A stretch of 64,000 nt of DNA, taken from Hormiphora californensis (Eukaryota > Ctenophora > Tentaculata > Cydippida > Pleurobrachiidae). Positions 44,238 to 54,505 of this stretch are shown piece by piece. The DNA lies in the NCBI GenBank assembly GCA_020137815.1, contig CM035356.1, forward strand, positions 6,634,082 through 6,698,081, written 5' to 3'. The translations under genes were made by a program, and so were the position numbers. Below the pieces are notes generated by a model. That model was given only the letters and a program-made list of their open reading frames with translations, was not told the DNA's origin and made no database searches. Numbering within the stretch: the first letter of the stretch is position 1; every line of letters begins with the position of its first letter.

Positions 44238-45803
44238 TTAAAATATTGGTAAAGGAAACTCCGGATCCGTAAAATTGCTATAATTCGCCATTATAAAATC
44301 AACTTTAAATATCCTATATAGATCCTCAATTACTCCTTGATCAATATTTTGGAACCACGACCTTGCTTTGGCCGTAGAACTAGATAACCTCGGATCATGG
44401 ACTGCATCATACGACCCTCTGAGTTGAATTGTTGAGTTAATTGTCTTCATTATTGGGGGGAACATAATGGCTGAATACTCAAGAGGTATTATGTGATCAT
44501 AGGATCCGTGCTCTAAACAGAGTGTCTTGTATTGAGGTGCGAAGTGGACGTTAACCTCACCATTATGCCTCACTAGGTACCTTAGGAATTCCTCAAAAGT
44601 AGGGTACAAGTTTTCACTTATTACCTTTCCCTTTAGCATGTTCCGTGACTCACCCACTATTTTAACACCAATATACCTCTTAGTATTACCGTTTGTATCC
44701 TCACTTCCCTCCCCTAACTTGTCTCTAAACCCTGATACCATTCTAGTCCAGGGGTTCCTGATAACCACGATAGTTCTGGCAGTGTTCACCCCCTCCAGCG
44801 TCCTCGCTTTATACAGCCTTGTAAACTGATACATATTATGAACTTTATAAAGAGTCTCGGGAGTTAGCTCCTTGTGCAGTATACCCTCCGCCTTTAGCAT
44901 CGCCTCAGCGAGGGTGGTAGTCCCTGATTTGGGTATTGATGTCAGGACAACCCTGATGTTCCTGTAGTAATACGTGTGAACACTGGAGAGATGGTTGTCT
45001 TCTATGCATAGTTCCCAATGGTTGGAACTACCAAATGGGAGGTTCAGAGTAGATCGGACTAGGGAGAATTGGTTGTGTAGGAATTCAGGGGATGGTGGGA
45101 TCAGATATCGTTCTGCAGTTGGTGTGATTTGATCGGATGGCTGGGGGTTCACATCACCATAATCTACATCTGCAATATTTACCTCTTCTTTAGCAGAATT
45201 TGTCTTATCATTTTCCATTCCTGATTGATCAGTACCAGTTGATGATGGTTGGGTATTGTCTTTGGATGCATCTGCTCTCACTTCTGCAATATTGTTGTCA
45301 TCATGAGATTGAACGACATCATTGTTTACTGTTTGTCCAGTCACTACTGAATCACCTACTGAATCACCTACTGAATCACCCACTGAATCACCCCCTGGAT
45401 CACCCACTGAATCACCCACTGAATCACCCCGTTTTGTATCAGATAATGATTCACCTTTCTCATGGTCGAGGTGGAAGATATTTTTGGCGCTATCACTAAA
45501 TCGCACATAACCTACAAGGATACCATCCTCATCACCTAGTGTCCTGCCATTGTTATCAGCATGGTTATCATCATTATCACCCTGTGTCCTGGCATTGTCA
45601 CCTAGTGTCCTGGCATTATCACCCACTGTCCTGCCATTATCATCTAGTGTCCTGTCATCATTGTCATCCCGAGTATAAAATGGGGTTTTGATTGTCTGAG
45701 AAGGATTGGTAGGTGTGGATGTGGAAAGGTAGTAAAATAGGAGGAGGATAACTGTGACGAGGATCATAGTTGAGATTCGTGTTGGTGGGACCTCTAGTTC
45801 CAT
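44238..45803 (-). CDS. Golgi carbohydrate sulfotransferase-like protein (type II membrane)
   Basis: A single 521-residue open frame. Residues about 12-30 (TMILVTVILLLFYYLS) are a signal anchor. A long low-complexity stem follows, with DNARTLGDN-type and GDSVGDSVGD repeats encoded by short tandem repeats (45340-45430 and 45520-45660). The catalytic part has a PAPS 5'-phosphosulfate loop IPKSGTTT and a 3'-phosphate motif RNPWTRMVSGFRDKL. It also has HFAPQYKTLC and YDHIIPLE, which match the order in the CHST8-14/HNK-1 family. It would transfer sulfate to glycans in the Golgi. SGT in place of the usual AGCT in the first loop is unusual for that family. The acceptor sugar cannot be told. Confidence 0.8.
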   Translation of the reverse strand: MELEVPPTRISTMILVTVILLLFYYLSTSTPTNPSQTIKTPFYTRDDNDDRTLDDNGRTVGDNARTLGDNARTQGDNDDNHADNNGRTLGDEDGILVGYVRFSDSAKNIFHLDHEKGESLSDTKRGDSVGDSVGDPGGDSVGDSVGDSVGDSVVTGQTVNNDVVQSHDDNNIAEVRADASKDNTQPSSTGTDQSGMENDKTNSAKEEVNIADVDYGDVNPQPSDQITPTAERYLIPPSPEFLHNQFSLVRSTLNLPFGSSNHWELCIEDNHLSSVHTYYYRNIRVVLTSIPKSGTTTLAEAMLKAEGILHKELTPETLYKVHNMYQFTRLYKARTLEGVNTARTIVVIRNPWTRMVSGFRDKLGEGSEDTNGNTKRYIGVKIVGESRNMLKGKVISENLYPTFEEFLRYLVRHNGEVNVHFAPQYKTLCLEHGSYDHIIPLEYSAIMFPPIMKTINSTIQLRGSYDAVHDPRLSSSTAKARSWFQNIDQGVIEDLYRIFKVDFIMANYSNFTDPEFPLPIF

Positions 45804-45966
45804 CGAGCTCTAAAAACAGAATGGAGGATTATGTTGCTCCAATTACACCCCCATATATAGTAGCTAATCAACAAAGTCTAAATTAGTGGCAATCTTATTT
45901 TCATTATTGCCAATCTCGATTATATCCAATATAATTTTAACCATGATATCTTCCCTACATATAGCC
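45804..45966. promoter_or_regulatory. Short divergent intergenic region
   Basis: Only 163 bp separate the sulfotransferase start (-) from the SF3A1 start (+), so it likely serves as a bidirectional promoter. It is AT-rich. No TATA box or defined element stands out. Confidence 0.4.
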
Positions 45967-46015
45967 ATGCCTGAGCCAGTACCAGAGGATCATGAGGTGG
46001 CCCAACCCGACACGG
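45967..46015 (+). CDS. SF3A1: SF3A1 exon 1
   Basis: ATG at 45967 begins MPEPVPEDHEVAQPDTG and ends in phase 1 at a GTAAGT donor. SF3A1 is a subunit of the U2 snRNP SF3a complex that binds near the branch site. The phase and sense join exactly to an exon found on the opposite strand at 47994-47871, which carries the unmistakable SF3A1 start GIIYPPPELRNIVDKTA. The first exon alone would not be identifiable. Confidence 0.75.
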
Positions 46016-46400
46016 GTAAGTAGTCACGTGACTGATAGTAAGTAGTCACGTGACTGATAGTAAGTAGTCACGTGACTGATAGTAAGTAGTCACGTGACTG
46101 ATAGTAAGTAGTCACGTCATCATTCAAAATTAGCTTGATGGCTATAGAGTGCTCAATCTTTTCAGAGAGCTATTAACACGAAAACCAAAGAAAACGAATT
46201 TTCTGTGTTACGAACGTTTCATGGATAAACCAATCTCTGAAGATTGGTTTATCCATGAAACGTTCGTAACACAGAAAATTCGTTTTCTTTGGTTTTCGTG
46301 TAAGTAGTCACGTGACTGATAGTAAGTAGTTACGTGAATGATAGTAAGTAGTTACGTGACTGATAGTAAGTAGTCACGTGACTGATAGTAAGTAGTTACA
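46016..46400 (+). repeat. 22-bp minisatellite made of 5' splice sites with CACGTG
   Basis: The unit begins GTAAGTAGTCACGTGACTG. It starts exactly at the SF3A1 exon 1 donor and repeats about four and a half times, is interrupted at 46118-46300, then repeats about four times more. Each unit offers a consensus GTAAGT donor and most carry GTCACGTGAC; a few have GTTACGTGA. Confidence 0.95.
46177..46300. mobile_element. Perfect palindrome inserted in the SF3A1 minisatellite
   Basis: Arms of 62 bp start CACGAAAACCAAAGAAAACG and end in the exact complement CGTTTTCTTTGGTTTTCGTG, centre near 46238. No mismatch was noticed. Together with 46118-46176 it splits the 22-bp array. Such perfection suggests recent insertion or ongoing gene conversion. 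Confidence 0.9.
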
Positions 46401-47151
46401 TAGCAACTTATAAAATGAACGAGGCAACTTGCTCCTCCGCCCCCAACTTAGAAAGAGCCCTACGAGAGAGAGCATAATATAGCATAGTACATAGACGCAG
46501 GGCGAACAACTATCAGATACACTAGTGTACTAAAGTAGTTAGAAAGGATACGAACTAATAGTACGCAGTTGGCCAATAAATTAAGAGAGAAGGAAATACA
46601 CAAATTGATAGAAACCACCAAAAGAGTAGCTCGGGGGGGGGGGGGGGGGGGGGTGTCTGGGGGGAGCAGCTCCCCCAAAAAGGCTGGCCCACAATATTAT
46701 AGTAAAGGGGCCAGGTCGGGGAGATGTAACATAAAACCGGGGGAGTGATAACGTACACACTTATAACGTGTTGAGTAACATGACAGAGTAGAATTAGTTG
46801 CTCGACCCTCTCTCTCTCAGCAGTCAGCACCCCACAATTACGGGGGTGGTGGGTGCTGGGCAAATATAAAAAGAAATTGAGCAAAACAAGAATTAGCTTA
46901 GCTGTAAACGAGGACTGACGCAACTAATCTGAGCATGTAAATTTATACTGCGTTTATGTACATCATGTGCATTTATAATAGTGCTCCAACATTCTCAAAA
47001 CATATATCATCATTCATCAAGCTCTTTGTATGATAAGCAAAGGGATTTAAAGTTGTAACTTGTATAACATCGACTCACTGATTTATATAAACTGACATTC
47101 ATATCGGACGTGGCAACACTTGTAATAACGATCTATTGAATTGTTGAAATT
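46401..47151. other. No gene seen; G-run and AT-rich sequence
   Basis: A run of more than 20 G (46632-46652) stands out. Nothing else is recognised. In the expected gene model this is SF3A1 intron 1. Confidence 0.5.
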
Positions 47152-47353
47152 AAACACGCAAGAAATCCAAAACGTTGGGTGAGAACATGATACCATGACC
47201 AACTTCCCCTGTTGTACAGGGTGTCCCCCTGGTCTTTACAGGTTAAATAAAGACAGTGGGACACCCTGTACATGGCTAGAGCACCACAACTTTGTAATCA
47301 ACTTAGATAAAGGGAACTCAGGGAGCTCGATTGTCTTTATCCCGAGGGAGAGA
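47152..47353 (+). repeat. Left arm of a 200-bp inverted repeat flanking the SF3A1 inversion
   Basis: The sequence from AAACACGCAAGAAATCC to CCGAGGGAGAGAG is repeated in inverse orientation at 50502-50698, practically identical by eye. It contains a 60-bp MITE with ends TGTACAGGGTGTCCC / GGGACACCCTGTACA (47214-47273). Confidence 0.95.
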
Positions 47354-47607
47354 GTGATATCTCCCATGCTCATCAGTGACCTAAATTCTATGTGTTGTAC
47401 TTTAGTTGTCCAACTGACACGTATCTCCTCGATGGGATACGGCCCTCATTTTATTTATAGTATGAGGCTGGTAGTAATATAATAATAAGTTGTAGGCTAG
47501 TTCGTTCGTATCCATGATATCAATTAATCAACTAACTAATTAATCTCTCGTCCCACTAACTCGTTATCACTAACCTGGCTGGTTACAACATTAGCTGCTT
47601 TAATAAC

Positions 47608-47994
47608 CGGTGCAGAGGGTATCTTGGGACCTCGGGTTCCTGTGCTTTACCCTCTATGAAATCCTTGACCTTGTGAAGATAGTACGCGTGGTAAGGATCC
47701 CCTTCCTCAAGAAGTTGAACTTTCTGTTACCCTGCTCGTTCGCCTTGATCCTATTGGGGATGGGTGTGAGGGGAATAATCGATTCAACAGGATGCATTAT
47801 AATACAGTAGGACCTCGATTTACCGGAGTTTACTCGTCTGGCAAATCGGTATCGAACTGGAATTACTCACCTTGTCTCAAAGTCAGGTCCATTTCGAGCT
47901 ACGAAGGAGGCAGTTTTGTCGACAATGTTCCTCAACTCCGGGGGAGGGTAGATGATGCCAATAACTGCTTTTCCTAATTCTGCCTTGTCCACTC
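47608..47994 (-). CDS. SF3A1: SF3A1 exons 2 and 3 (SURP1 region), on the strand opposite to the rest of the gene
   Basis: On the minus strand, exon 2 (47994-47871) encodes GIIYPPPELRNIVDKTASFV and ARNGPDFETR. Exon 3 (47750 to about 47608) encodes NRKFNFL, a one-base frame slip near 47700-47706, then DPYHAYYLHKVKDFIEGKAQ. This is the first SURP module of SF3A1, which contacts SF1 and SF3A3-linked partners in the U2 snRNP. Exon 2 opens in phase 1, matching exon 1 at 45967-46015 on the plus strand. The slip in an otherwise perfect module suggests a consensus error. The second SURP module was not found and may lie in the N gap. Confidence 0.9.
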
Positions 47995-47999
47995 CTGTG

Positions 48000-50501
48000 T
48001 ATGAGAGAGAAGAAGAGGAGACACGAGTGAGAGGAGGCGCGAGATGAGAGATAGGGGCAGAGAGTATGATGAGCCCGTGATCGACGGAGGGTACTAGGAC
48101 GGAGAGAGAGATATGACGACGATCCTGAGATGAGACTCGGAGGAGACCGAGTCAGGACCACTTTGAGGAGAGAGGTCGCGAGGAGCGAATGCTCGAGATA
48201 GGATCGAGAAGACTAGACGAGACGATGAGAGAGAGAGAGCTGGCGGACTAGTCGATCTAACGGTAGGACCGAGTCGACTATAGCACGCAAGAGTTGTAGA
48301 CTGGCGGAGATGACTGAGTGGTTGGCTCCTTCCCCTATTTTTTCGCATCTCTGGACATGTAGGACTGTGTTTTGCTTGTTGAGGTATCCTCGGTGCAGTC
48401 CTCCAGTACAGTGGAGCTGGTGAGGAGGAGAGTGTATATGCGTTAGGGATTGTTGAATGGCAAAGGACGAGTTTCATCTTCGACTGTCGCATGACGGGAG
48501 GGGAGATAGATATCCGCGATGGAAGGATAAGATTCGAGAGAAGAGGGTCGAGAGGAGATAGACCGAAGGACTTGCTCCCGCCGATCGGGGGTCCACGGTA
48601 GGGTCATTGAATTGGTTCTTGAGGAATTATGATGGAAGGAGATCTGAGGCAGAGGTCCGTCGAATTCAGGTTCGAAGGCCCGGTGTTATGATTGTGATCG
48701 GGGGACGAGATGAGCTGGTGCATTGCTAGTTGGTAGAGGTGACCGTGATTAGGGAGAGGCTAGCGGAGATGGGAATAGGGATGCGCATCGAGGTCCAGAG
48801 CGGGCGACAGATCACGTGATCCAGCGCCGATGCCTGACGATTAGAAGGTTGGGCGAACGAGAATGAGGTCGATGCAGTATGCCTGTGTCTAGCTCCCCCT
48901 TTGGCTACCGCGACGGGTGGAGCGGAGATGAGGCGCCACTTGATTAGCTTGATCTGTGCGATAGAATAGTCCGACGAGGGCCGACGGATTGATTCGACGC
49001 CGAAGATGAGAGAAGATGAGAGAGAGAGAAGAGGTGATGAGGAGGATGAGATGCCGCCCTCGCGGATAATCCGGACCCTCCTCCTTCAGAGAGAGAGACG
49101 AGAGCGAGAGTGAGTGAGAGAGAGAGAGAGAAGAGAGACGGACGGAGCGAAGCGCGGTTAGGCTGATCGGGAACTGATTCGAGAGAATGAGCGCAGAGAG
49201 AGAGCGAGATGACCTTCTAGGATGAGCGGCGGGCCATTCCCGACCGGACCTTGTGAGTGAGAGAGAACTGATCGCGAGGAAGAGAGAAGAGGAGAGAGAG
49301 CGACGTTGAGAGAACGAGAGCAGAGAAGAGAAGAGAAGAGAGAGATAATGATTGGAGTCGTGCAGGAGAGGAGAGAGGGCCGAGGAAGAGAGTGGAGAAG
49401 AGAGGAGAGAGTTGATCCTGAGAGTACCTTCGAAGGCTCCCTGTCCTTCTGATCGAGAGGAGGTTCGGAGAAATAGCGCGGAAGAGTGGGAAGGAGACGG
49501 TCAGAGGCGGCCTGTCGTGTTTGCTTAACGGAGGAAGGGAGAGAGAGCCTATTTTCTATGGAGAGGAGAGGGGGTGATATGAAGGAAGAACGGGCCCAGA
49601 TGAGATTCGACCGAGAGGAGGTGTGGCTGTGAGTGACGATCGTCTGAGAGATTCATGGCTAGGAGAGATACGAGCACTAGGCGGGGGTCCGTCGATCCCC
49701 GTTGCGCCTGTTGTCCATGACGAGACAGAGTGAGACAGACGATGACAGGACTGGGCGAGGGACGGAGAGTGCTTGACTAGCAGGTGTGTAGAAGACTTGT
49801 TGTGATTGGGGCGGAGCGATTGTCGGAGAGTGAGATGGGGGTGTGTTGCGAGAGTGGATCAGGGGGCTTCGAGAGGTGATCGAGATGTTCGATGAGAAGA
49901 GATAGGCTCAGACGGAAGAACTGACAGTGGGATGACATGCAGGAAGAGATAACGATTCGCTTGTTCACCCGATGTGAGGAGAGATTTGAGGCGCCAGCTG
50001 ATTTAGGAGGAAGGTCGGCGAGACCGGAGATAAAGGTCGGCGGAACTTGCAGAGAGTTCTTTCCGATACGTGAAGCGTACTGGACAGGAATGGACGACGA
50101 ATCCACCCGTGACGACGGGGTGCTTTATTGGCTGACAGCGAGATGGAAGAGATGGGAGATGGGAGGAGATGAGAGAGAGAGAGAGAGGAGAGAGACACAT
50201 CATGCTAATGAACCCTCGCCCAACAATGAAACCATATATTCAGTACATACATTGTACTATGACCCTGTTTCTCAGTGCACCACGGCCGAATGTCAACTTA
50301 ATGCGCTTGCACTATTCACTGCCTCTACCAGTTTTGTAGTGGTTATATCTCATTTCATTTGATGCCAAAACTTGATCATGCTTGCAACTACAAAGCCTTT
50401 CGAGACACCCAGTATGTCCTATGGAAGTTGGAACTCCAAGGGGCAGTAAGCCGAGTCGGATGGCCATATATAGTATAAACTAAATCTCTCCACAGCTCTC
50501 T
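48000..50501. other. GA-rich irregular stretch of doubtful assembly quality
   Basis: Over 2 kb of GAGA-rich but non-periodic sequence with scattered GATC-like words, unlike anything else in the window except 20.6-21.0 kb. It reads as an error-rich consensus of a GA satellite. The ORFs on both strands are low-complexity artefacts. Ordinary sequence resumes at about 50205. Confidence 0.6.
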
Positions 50502-50698
50502 CCCTCGGGATAAAGACAATCGAGCTCCCTGAGTTCCCTTTATCTAAGTTGATTACAAAGTTGTGGTGCTCTAGCCATGTACAGGGTGTCCCACTGTCTT
50601 TATTTAACCTGTAAAGACCAGGGGGACACCCTGTACAACAGGGGAAGTTGGTCATGGTATCATGTTCTCACCCAACGTTTTGGATTTCTTGCGTGTTT
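50502..50698 (-). repeat. Right arm of the inverted repeat, ending at the gap
   Basis: Reverse complement of 47152-47353. The arm stops exactly where the N run begins, so the contig end lies inside the repeat. Confidence 0.95.
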
Positions 50699-50798
50699 NN
50701 NNNNNNNNNNNNNNNNNNNNNNNNNNNNNNNNNNNNNNNNNNNNNNNNNNNNNNNNNNNNNNNNNNNNNNNNNNNNNNNNNNNNNNNNNNNNNNNNNN
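50699..50798. other. Assembly gap (100 N)
   Basis: A round run of 100 N marks a scaffold join of unknown true length. SF3A1 central exons should be in or near it. Confidence 0.99.
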
Positions 50799-52900
50799 TT
50801 CACCGACCCCCTGGAACCACTCTGCTTTCCCCTTGCATTCCTCGCATTCGTTTGCATTCACTCGCTTTCCTTGCATTCATCCTGCTTTCACTTGCATTCG
50901 CTCTGCTTCACTGCATTCGCTTTTTCCCCCCCGCGAAACACTATCGTTTTAAGGATTGGGGGGATGGGGGTTGTCCCAAATTTTATTTCCCCAAATTTTC
51001 AGGAATCGATTTTAGTAATACATGAAGATTTGGCTGAGAGGCGAATGTTTTTCGGAAAGGGGGGGAGGAGCGATAAAGGGAAAAAAAAAGTTTGGGGGGG
51101 AAAAGGGGGGGAGTGAAAAGCAAAAAGAGGGGGGGGGTCAGTGGAGGACATGTTCTAGTATGGAAGTACAAAAGCAAAGGCAAAAAAAAAAAGTAACGCT
51201 GGATGAAAATAAGCTGTGCAGCGGAAAAAAGGGTTTTTGTAAGGGGAACATAAATATTGGTTCAAGTGATCGAAAATTGGTTTACGTTGGCAACTGACAT
51301 AGAAAGCGGTGACAAAGTAACTGCAGTTTTTAGCTGTTGGATTTTTTGGTAGAATGGTGCAAAAGAAAAAAAAATATAATCTGTGGTGGGGGACCAATAC
51401 CTGTACACTGTAGAACTAGAAGGTGGTCACCGTCCCTTTTGTCTTCAATTTTGTATCTCTCTTTTTAGAAATTACCCTCCCCCTTCCTTTTTTATCTCCT
51501 CCCCTTCTTTCCCCTTCTCTCTTAGTAAAGTAACAAACTCTCCCCCTACAGGCCGATAAAAGATGCCTTGGGTCCAGACCTACCTAAAGGGCCCTCTATA
51601 GCGCCCCTTCCTAAGGGACCACCTCCCAAACCATCAGGGGGTCCACCAGGAGCACCACCACCACTACCCCAGGCACCCCCTCCACCAGCCAGTAGTGCTG
51701 CCCCGCCCCCACCGGGGGTACCCCCCCCCACCCAATCTGGGCCCCTGCGCTTGGGTACCCCTTTGTTTTTCCCCAACCTGCTAGTGGGAAGCCCCCGTTA
51801 GGATTTTTTTAAATCAGTTGAATGTTGAACTTTATACGTTGTGTATTTGTTGATAATAAAGCTCTAAAATACAAATTATTATTCAACATTCAAAACTATA
51901 AATACCCCCCCCCCAGTTCAGCGGGTCACTGCCCAAAAAGCCCAAGGCCCCCAAATCCAGCACAGTGGATGGTTTCAACAGGCAGCTGCAAAAACAACAG
52001 CAAGGCAAAACTAAAAGGAACTGATGCTCAGCAAACTGCTCACCAAAAACGCTAGGGTAAGGGAGAGACGCAAAGAAAGAGAGAAGGGGAAGAAGGGGAA
52101 AATAATGGTTAGGGTGAGGACAAGATGAACAAAGTTTAAAACATTAAGTAAACGAAGCGGGAGGAGTTGTCAGGTTTGATTTTCATACGGGAAACCAAGA
52201 AGGGGAAGGGCCCCAAAACTAAACAAATTTCGGAAGAAGAACGCAAATAGAGAGGCGAAATGGGCAGGGGCCAATTTTTTGTACAGGTTTTAAAAGGGGG
52301 AAAGGGGAAAAGAAAAAAAAAAAAAAAAAAAAAGAAAAAAAAAGGGAGAGAAGAAAAAAAGAACCCCCCAAAAAAACCAAAAAAATGGCTTTCCTCTTCT
52401 CCTCCTCTTTTTTCTTTCTTTTCTCTTTCCCTTTTAAAAAATCTCCCCCCCGGCATAAAATCCCCACCAAAACCAACAGCGCCCCAAACCACCCAAACCA
52501 AGGGGTAACGGACCCACACCATACCCCAGCTCCCCCCCGGTAGGCCCCCACCCCCCGGGGACCCACCCCAAAAAACCTAGTGCAGGCACTTAAACCCAAC
52601 CGCCTAGTCGACAGCCCACTAGATGTTTAAACTAATGCTCACCTTCTTTTTAATTATGCGAAAAACCCAAGTTGTTATTCAAAATTCTAACTAAATGATA
52701 CTCCCCCTTAGTTACCCTTTTTCCCCACAACCTAGAAATCCAGCCATGGGTGGGTCCCAAAAGGCTTCCACCACACAGGGGAAAAACCAACCACAAAAGA
52801 GCAAACTGCCCCAACAGCTTAGCGACGGGGCACGCGAGGGGAGAGAGCGAAAAGGAAAACTTTGGGATCGGGGCAGTGGGAAATACATAAAGTAACCTAA
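50799..52900. other. Unpolished sequence with inflated homopolymers
   Basis: Runs such as poly-G of 7-8, poly-A up to 18 and poly-C of 8-9 are dense here and rare elsewhere. Just after the gap the word CTTGCATTC repeats imperfectly (50833-50920). Traces of SF3A1 coding sequence are present but broken. Confidence 0.7.
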
Positions 52901-53009
52901 GCCGGCTTTGTGCGTGTTGATTCTACTCACCCATCCTGGAATTCATGATCGTCCCCTTTCTAGCCTCTTCTCTGCTCTTTTCCTCTCTCTCTCTCTCTCT
53001 CTCACTCTC

Positions 53010-53100
<91 letters not shown>

Positions 53101-53998
53101 ATTCCCCTCTCTCTCAGCAACAAGCGGCCCAAATGCAGCAGCTAGCAGCCGGACAGTACATGCAGCACCAACAGGATGACCACCTAGCTAAACGTGTCAG
53201 GTAGGACAGGAATTAAACAAGGGATAGGAAGGGAGTAGGATTGACGCCACTCGCCATAAATTAACTTAAGTTTGGGCAGGGTGTTATCACTGTTATCTGT
53301 TACCCTTACTTAGTCATATATAACTCCAGGCTAGATGATAACGTACTAATACCGGAGGTTGAGTGGTTGAGAAGGCACCAAGGAACTACTGAGTTCACTG
53401 TTAATGTTTTGTTACCCAATCAAGACGCAGGGGACGCCAAACTAAACGGACAGGTAATAATACTGTTTCACAAATAGTACAATCTGTGTTTGATATTACG
53501 ACAGTACATAACGGTTACTGGCTATTGAATACTCACTTCTGATTCTTGATTGAGTTTTAGTACTGTTTGTTAATTGTTTTCTGTAATTAACACACACACC
53601 TCTCTAGATTGTACCGGTGGCGGTTACCTTCCAAGACACGATTGCCAGAATTAAGAGTAAGATCACAGAAACTGTGGGGCTCTCCGCTGGAAAACAGAAA
53701 ATTACATCACCAACGGTAGGAACCATTTTAAATTTTTTGTACTGTTTATACTTTGGGGTTGGGCGGCTGGTTGAACAAGCTCGCTCGCGGTCCTGCGAAG
53801 TGCGACTTTTCACGTGTTTACTGGTAGAGAACATTACTTTCATTATTTCGGTTTTTCATGATGTTTGTTAGTTTTTCTAACAACCTAATTTTCCAGGGTG
53901 TTGTTCTCAAGGAGGGAAACTCGCTGGCCTACTTTAATCTAGCGCCCGGCTGCAACCTAACCCTAAGAGTAAAGGAACGAGGAGGAAAAGGAAAATAG
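51552..53998 (+). CDS. SF3A1: SF3A1 3' exons: Pro-rich linker and C-terminal ubiquitin-like domain
   Basis: Firm exons are 53118-53200, 53330-53453, 53608-53715 and 53897-53998, all in phase. The first carries a Gln-rich segment and HLAKRVRLDD, the nuclear-localisation-like region. The rest encode NVLIPEVEWLRRHQG, then the ubiquitin-like fold: KLNGQIVPVAVTFQDTIARI, TVGLSAGKQKI, EGNSLAYFNLAPG and the family's terminal KERGGKGK. This domain binds U1 snRNA stem-loop 4 and the U1 snRNP side of the spliceosome in other animals. Upstream, 51552-51800 encodes a Pro-rich run (PKGPPPKPSGGPPGAPPPLP) likely to be the linker, but sequence errors prevent joining it. About 51916-52030 has Gln/Ala-rich frames that may be another linker exon. 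Confidence 0.95.
52981..53117 (+). repeat. (CT)n microsatellite serving as a polypyrimidine tract
   Basis: About 130 bp of nearly pure CT, interrupted by AATTCCC, ends in CTCTCAG, the acceptor of the SF3A1 exon at 53118. Length changes here would alter the polypyrimidine tract of a core splicing factor. Confidence 0.9.
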
Positions 53999-54505
53999 AC
54001 GATATACCAGAGACAGAAAGTTTTATTACACCCATATTGTCAGCTGTCTTTATTTTATTTTATCTAACCCATCTTGAAATTCAAGGCTACTTCCTGTTTC
54101 AATGTAAACTTGACACTCCGTTTGTGTCACAGGGCTTGTCACATGATTCTTCATTGAGACACATAAACGGGCGCCGCGCGGTGAGTTAAGTAAAGAAAGC
54201 ACATCTCACCCGCGGCGTTAGCAACGCGCAAGTAGACCTCTTTATGCGCGGTGCTGACAAGCGACTCAAAGACAGAGAGTCGTGTGACAAGCCATGAGAA
54301 AACAAAAAAACAGCTGATTTCACGAAATTTAATCACGTAATATACACAACAAAATCAAAAGTACAAAAAGGCACACTATTATCAGTACGATAATATCTCG
54401 GGTCCCGGTAACAAAATTACAGGACCTCTTTATCTGTCAGGCCAATGCTCTGACAGCTCAATCTTAACTGAGAGAGAAGGTAATAAAAAGTTCTTGCACG
54501 GCACT
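53999..54505. other. Convergent 3' region of SF3A1 and coronin-7
   Basis: About 500 bp between two stop codons on opposite strands. It includes the small palindromic repeat CTGTCAGGCCAATGCTCTGA at 54436-54458. Otherwise nothing is seen. Confidence 0.5.

Noticed and set aside
47195-47482. 95-codon frame shared with 50419-50655
   Set aside because: The shared frame is the two arms of the inverted repeat, including a palindromic MITE. It does not continue similarly outside the arms.
48003-50362. Several 70-140 codon frames on both strands
   Set aside because: All are low-complexity readings of GA-rich, probably erroneous sequence.
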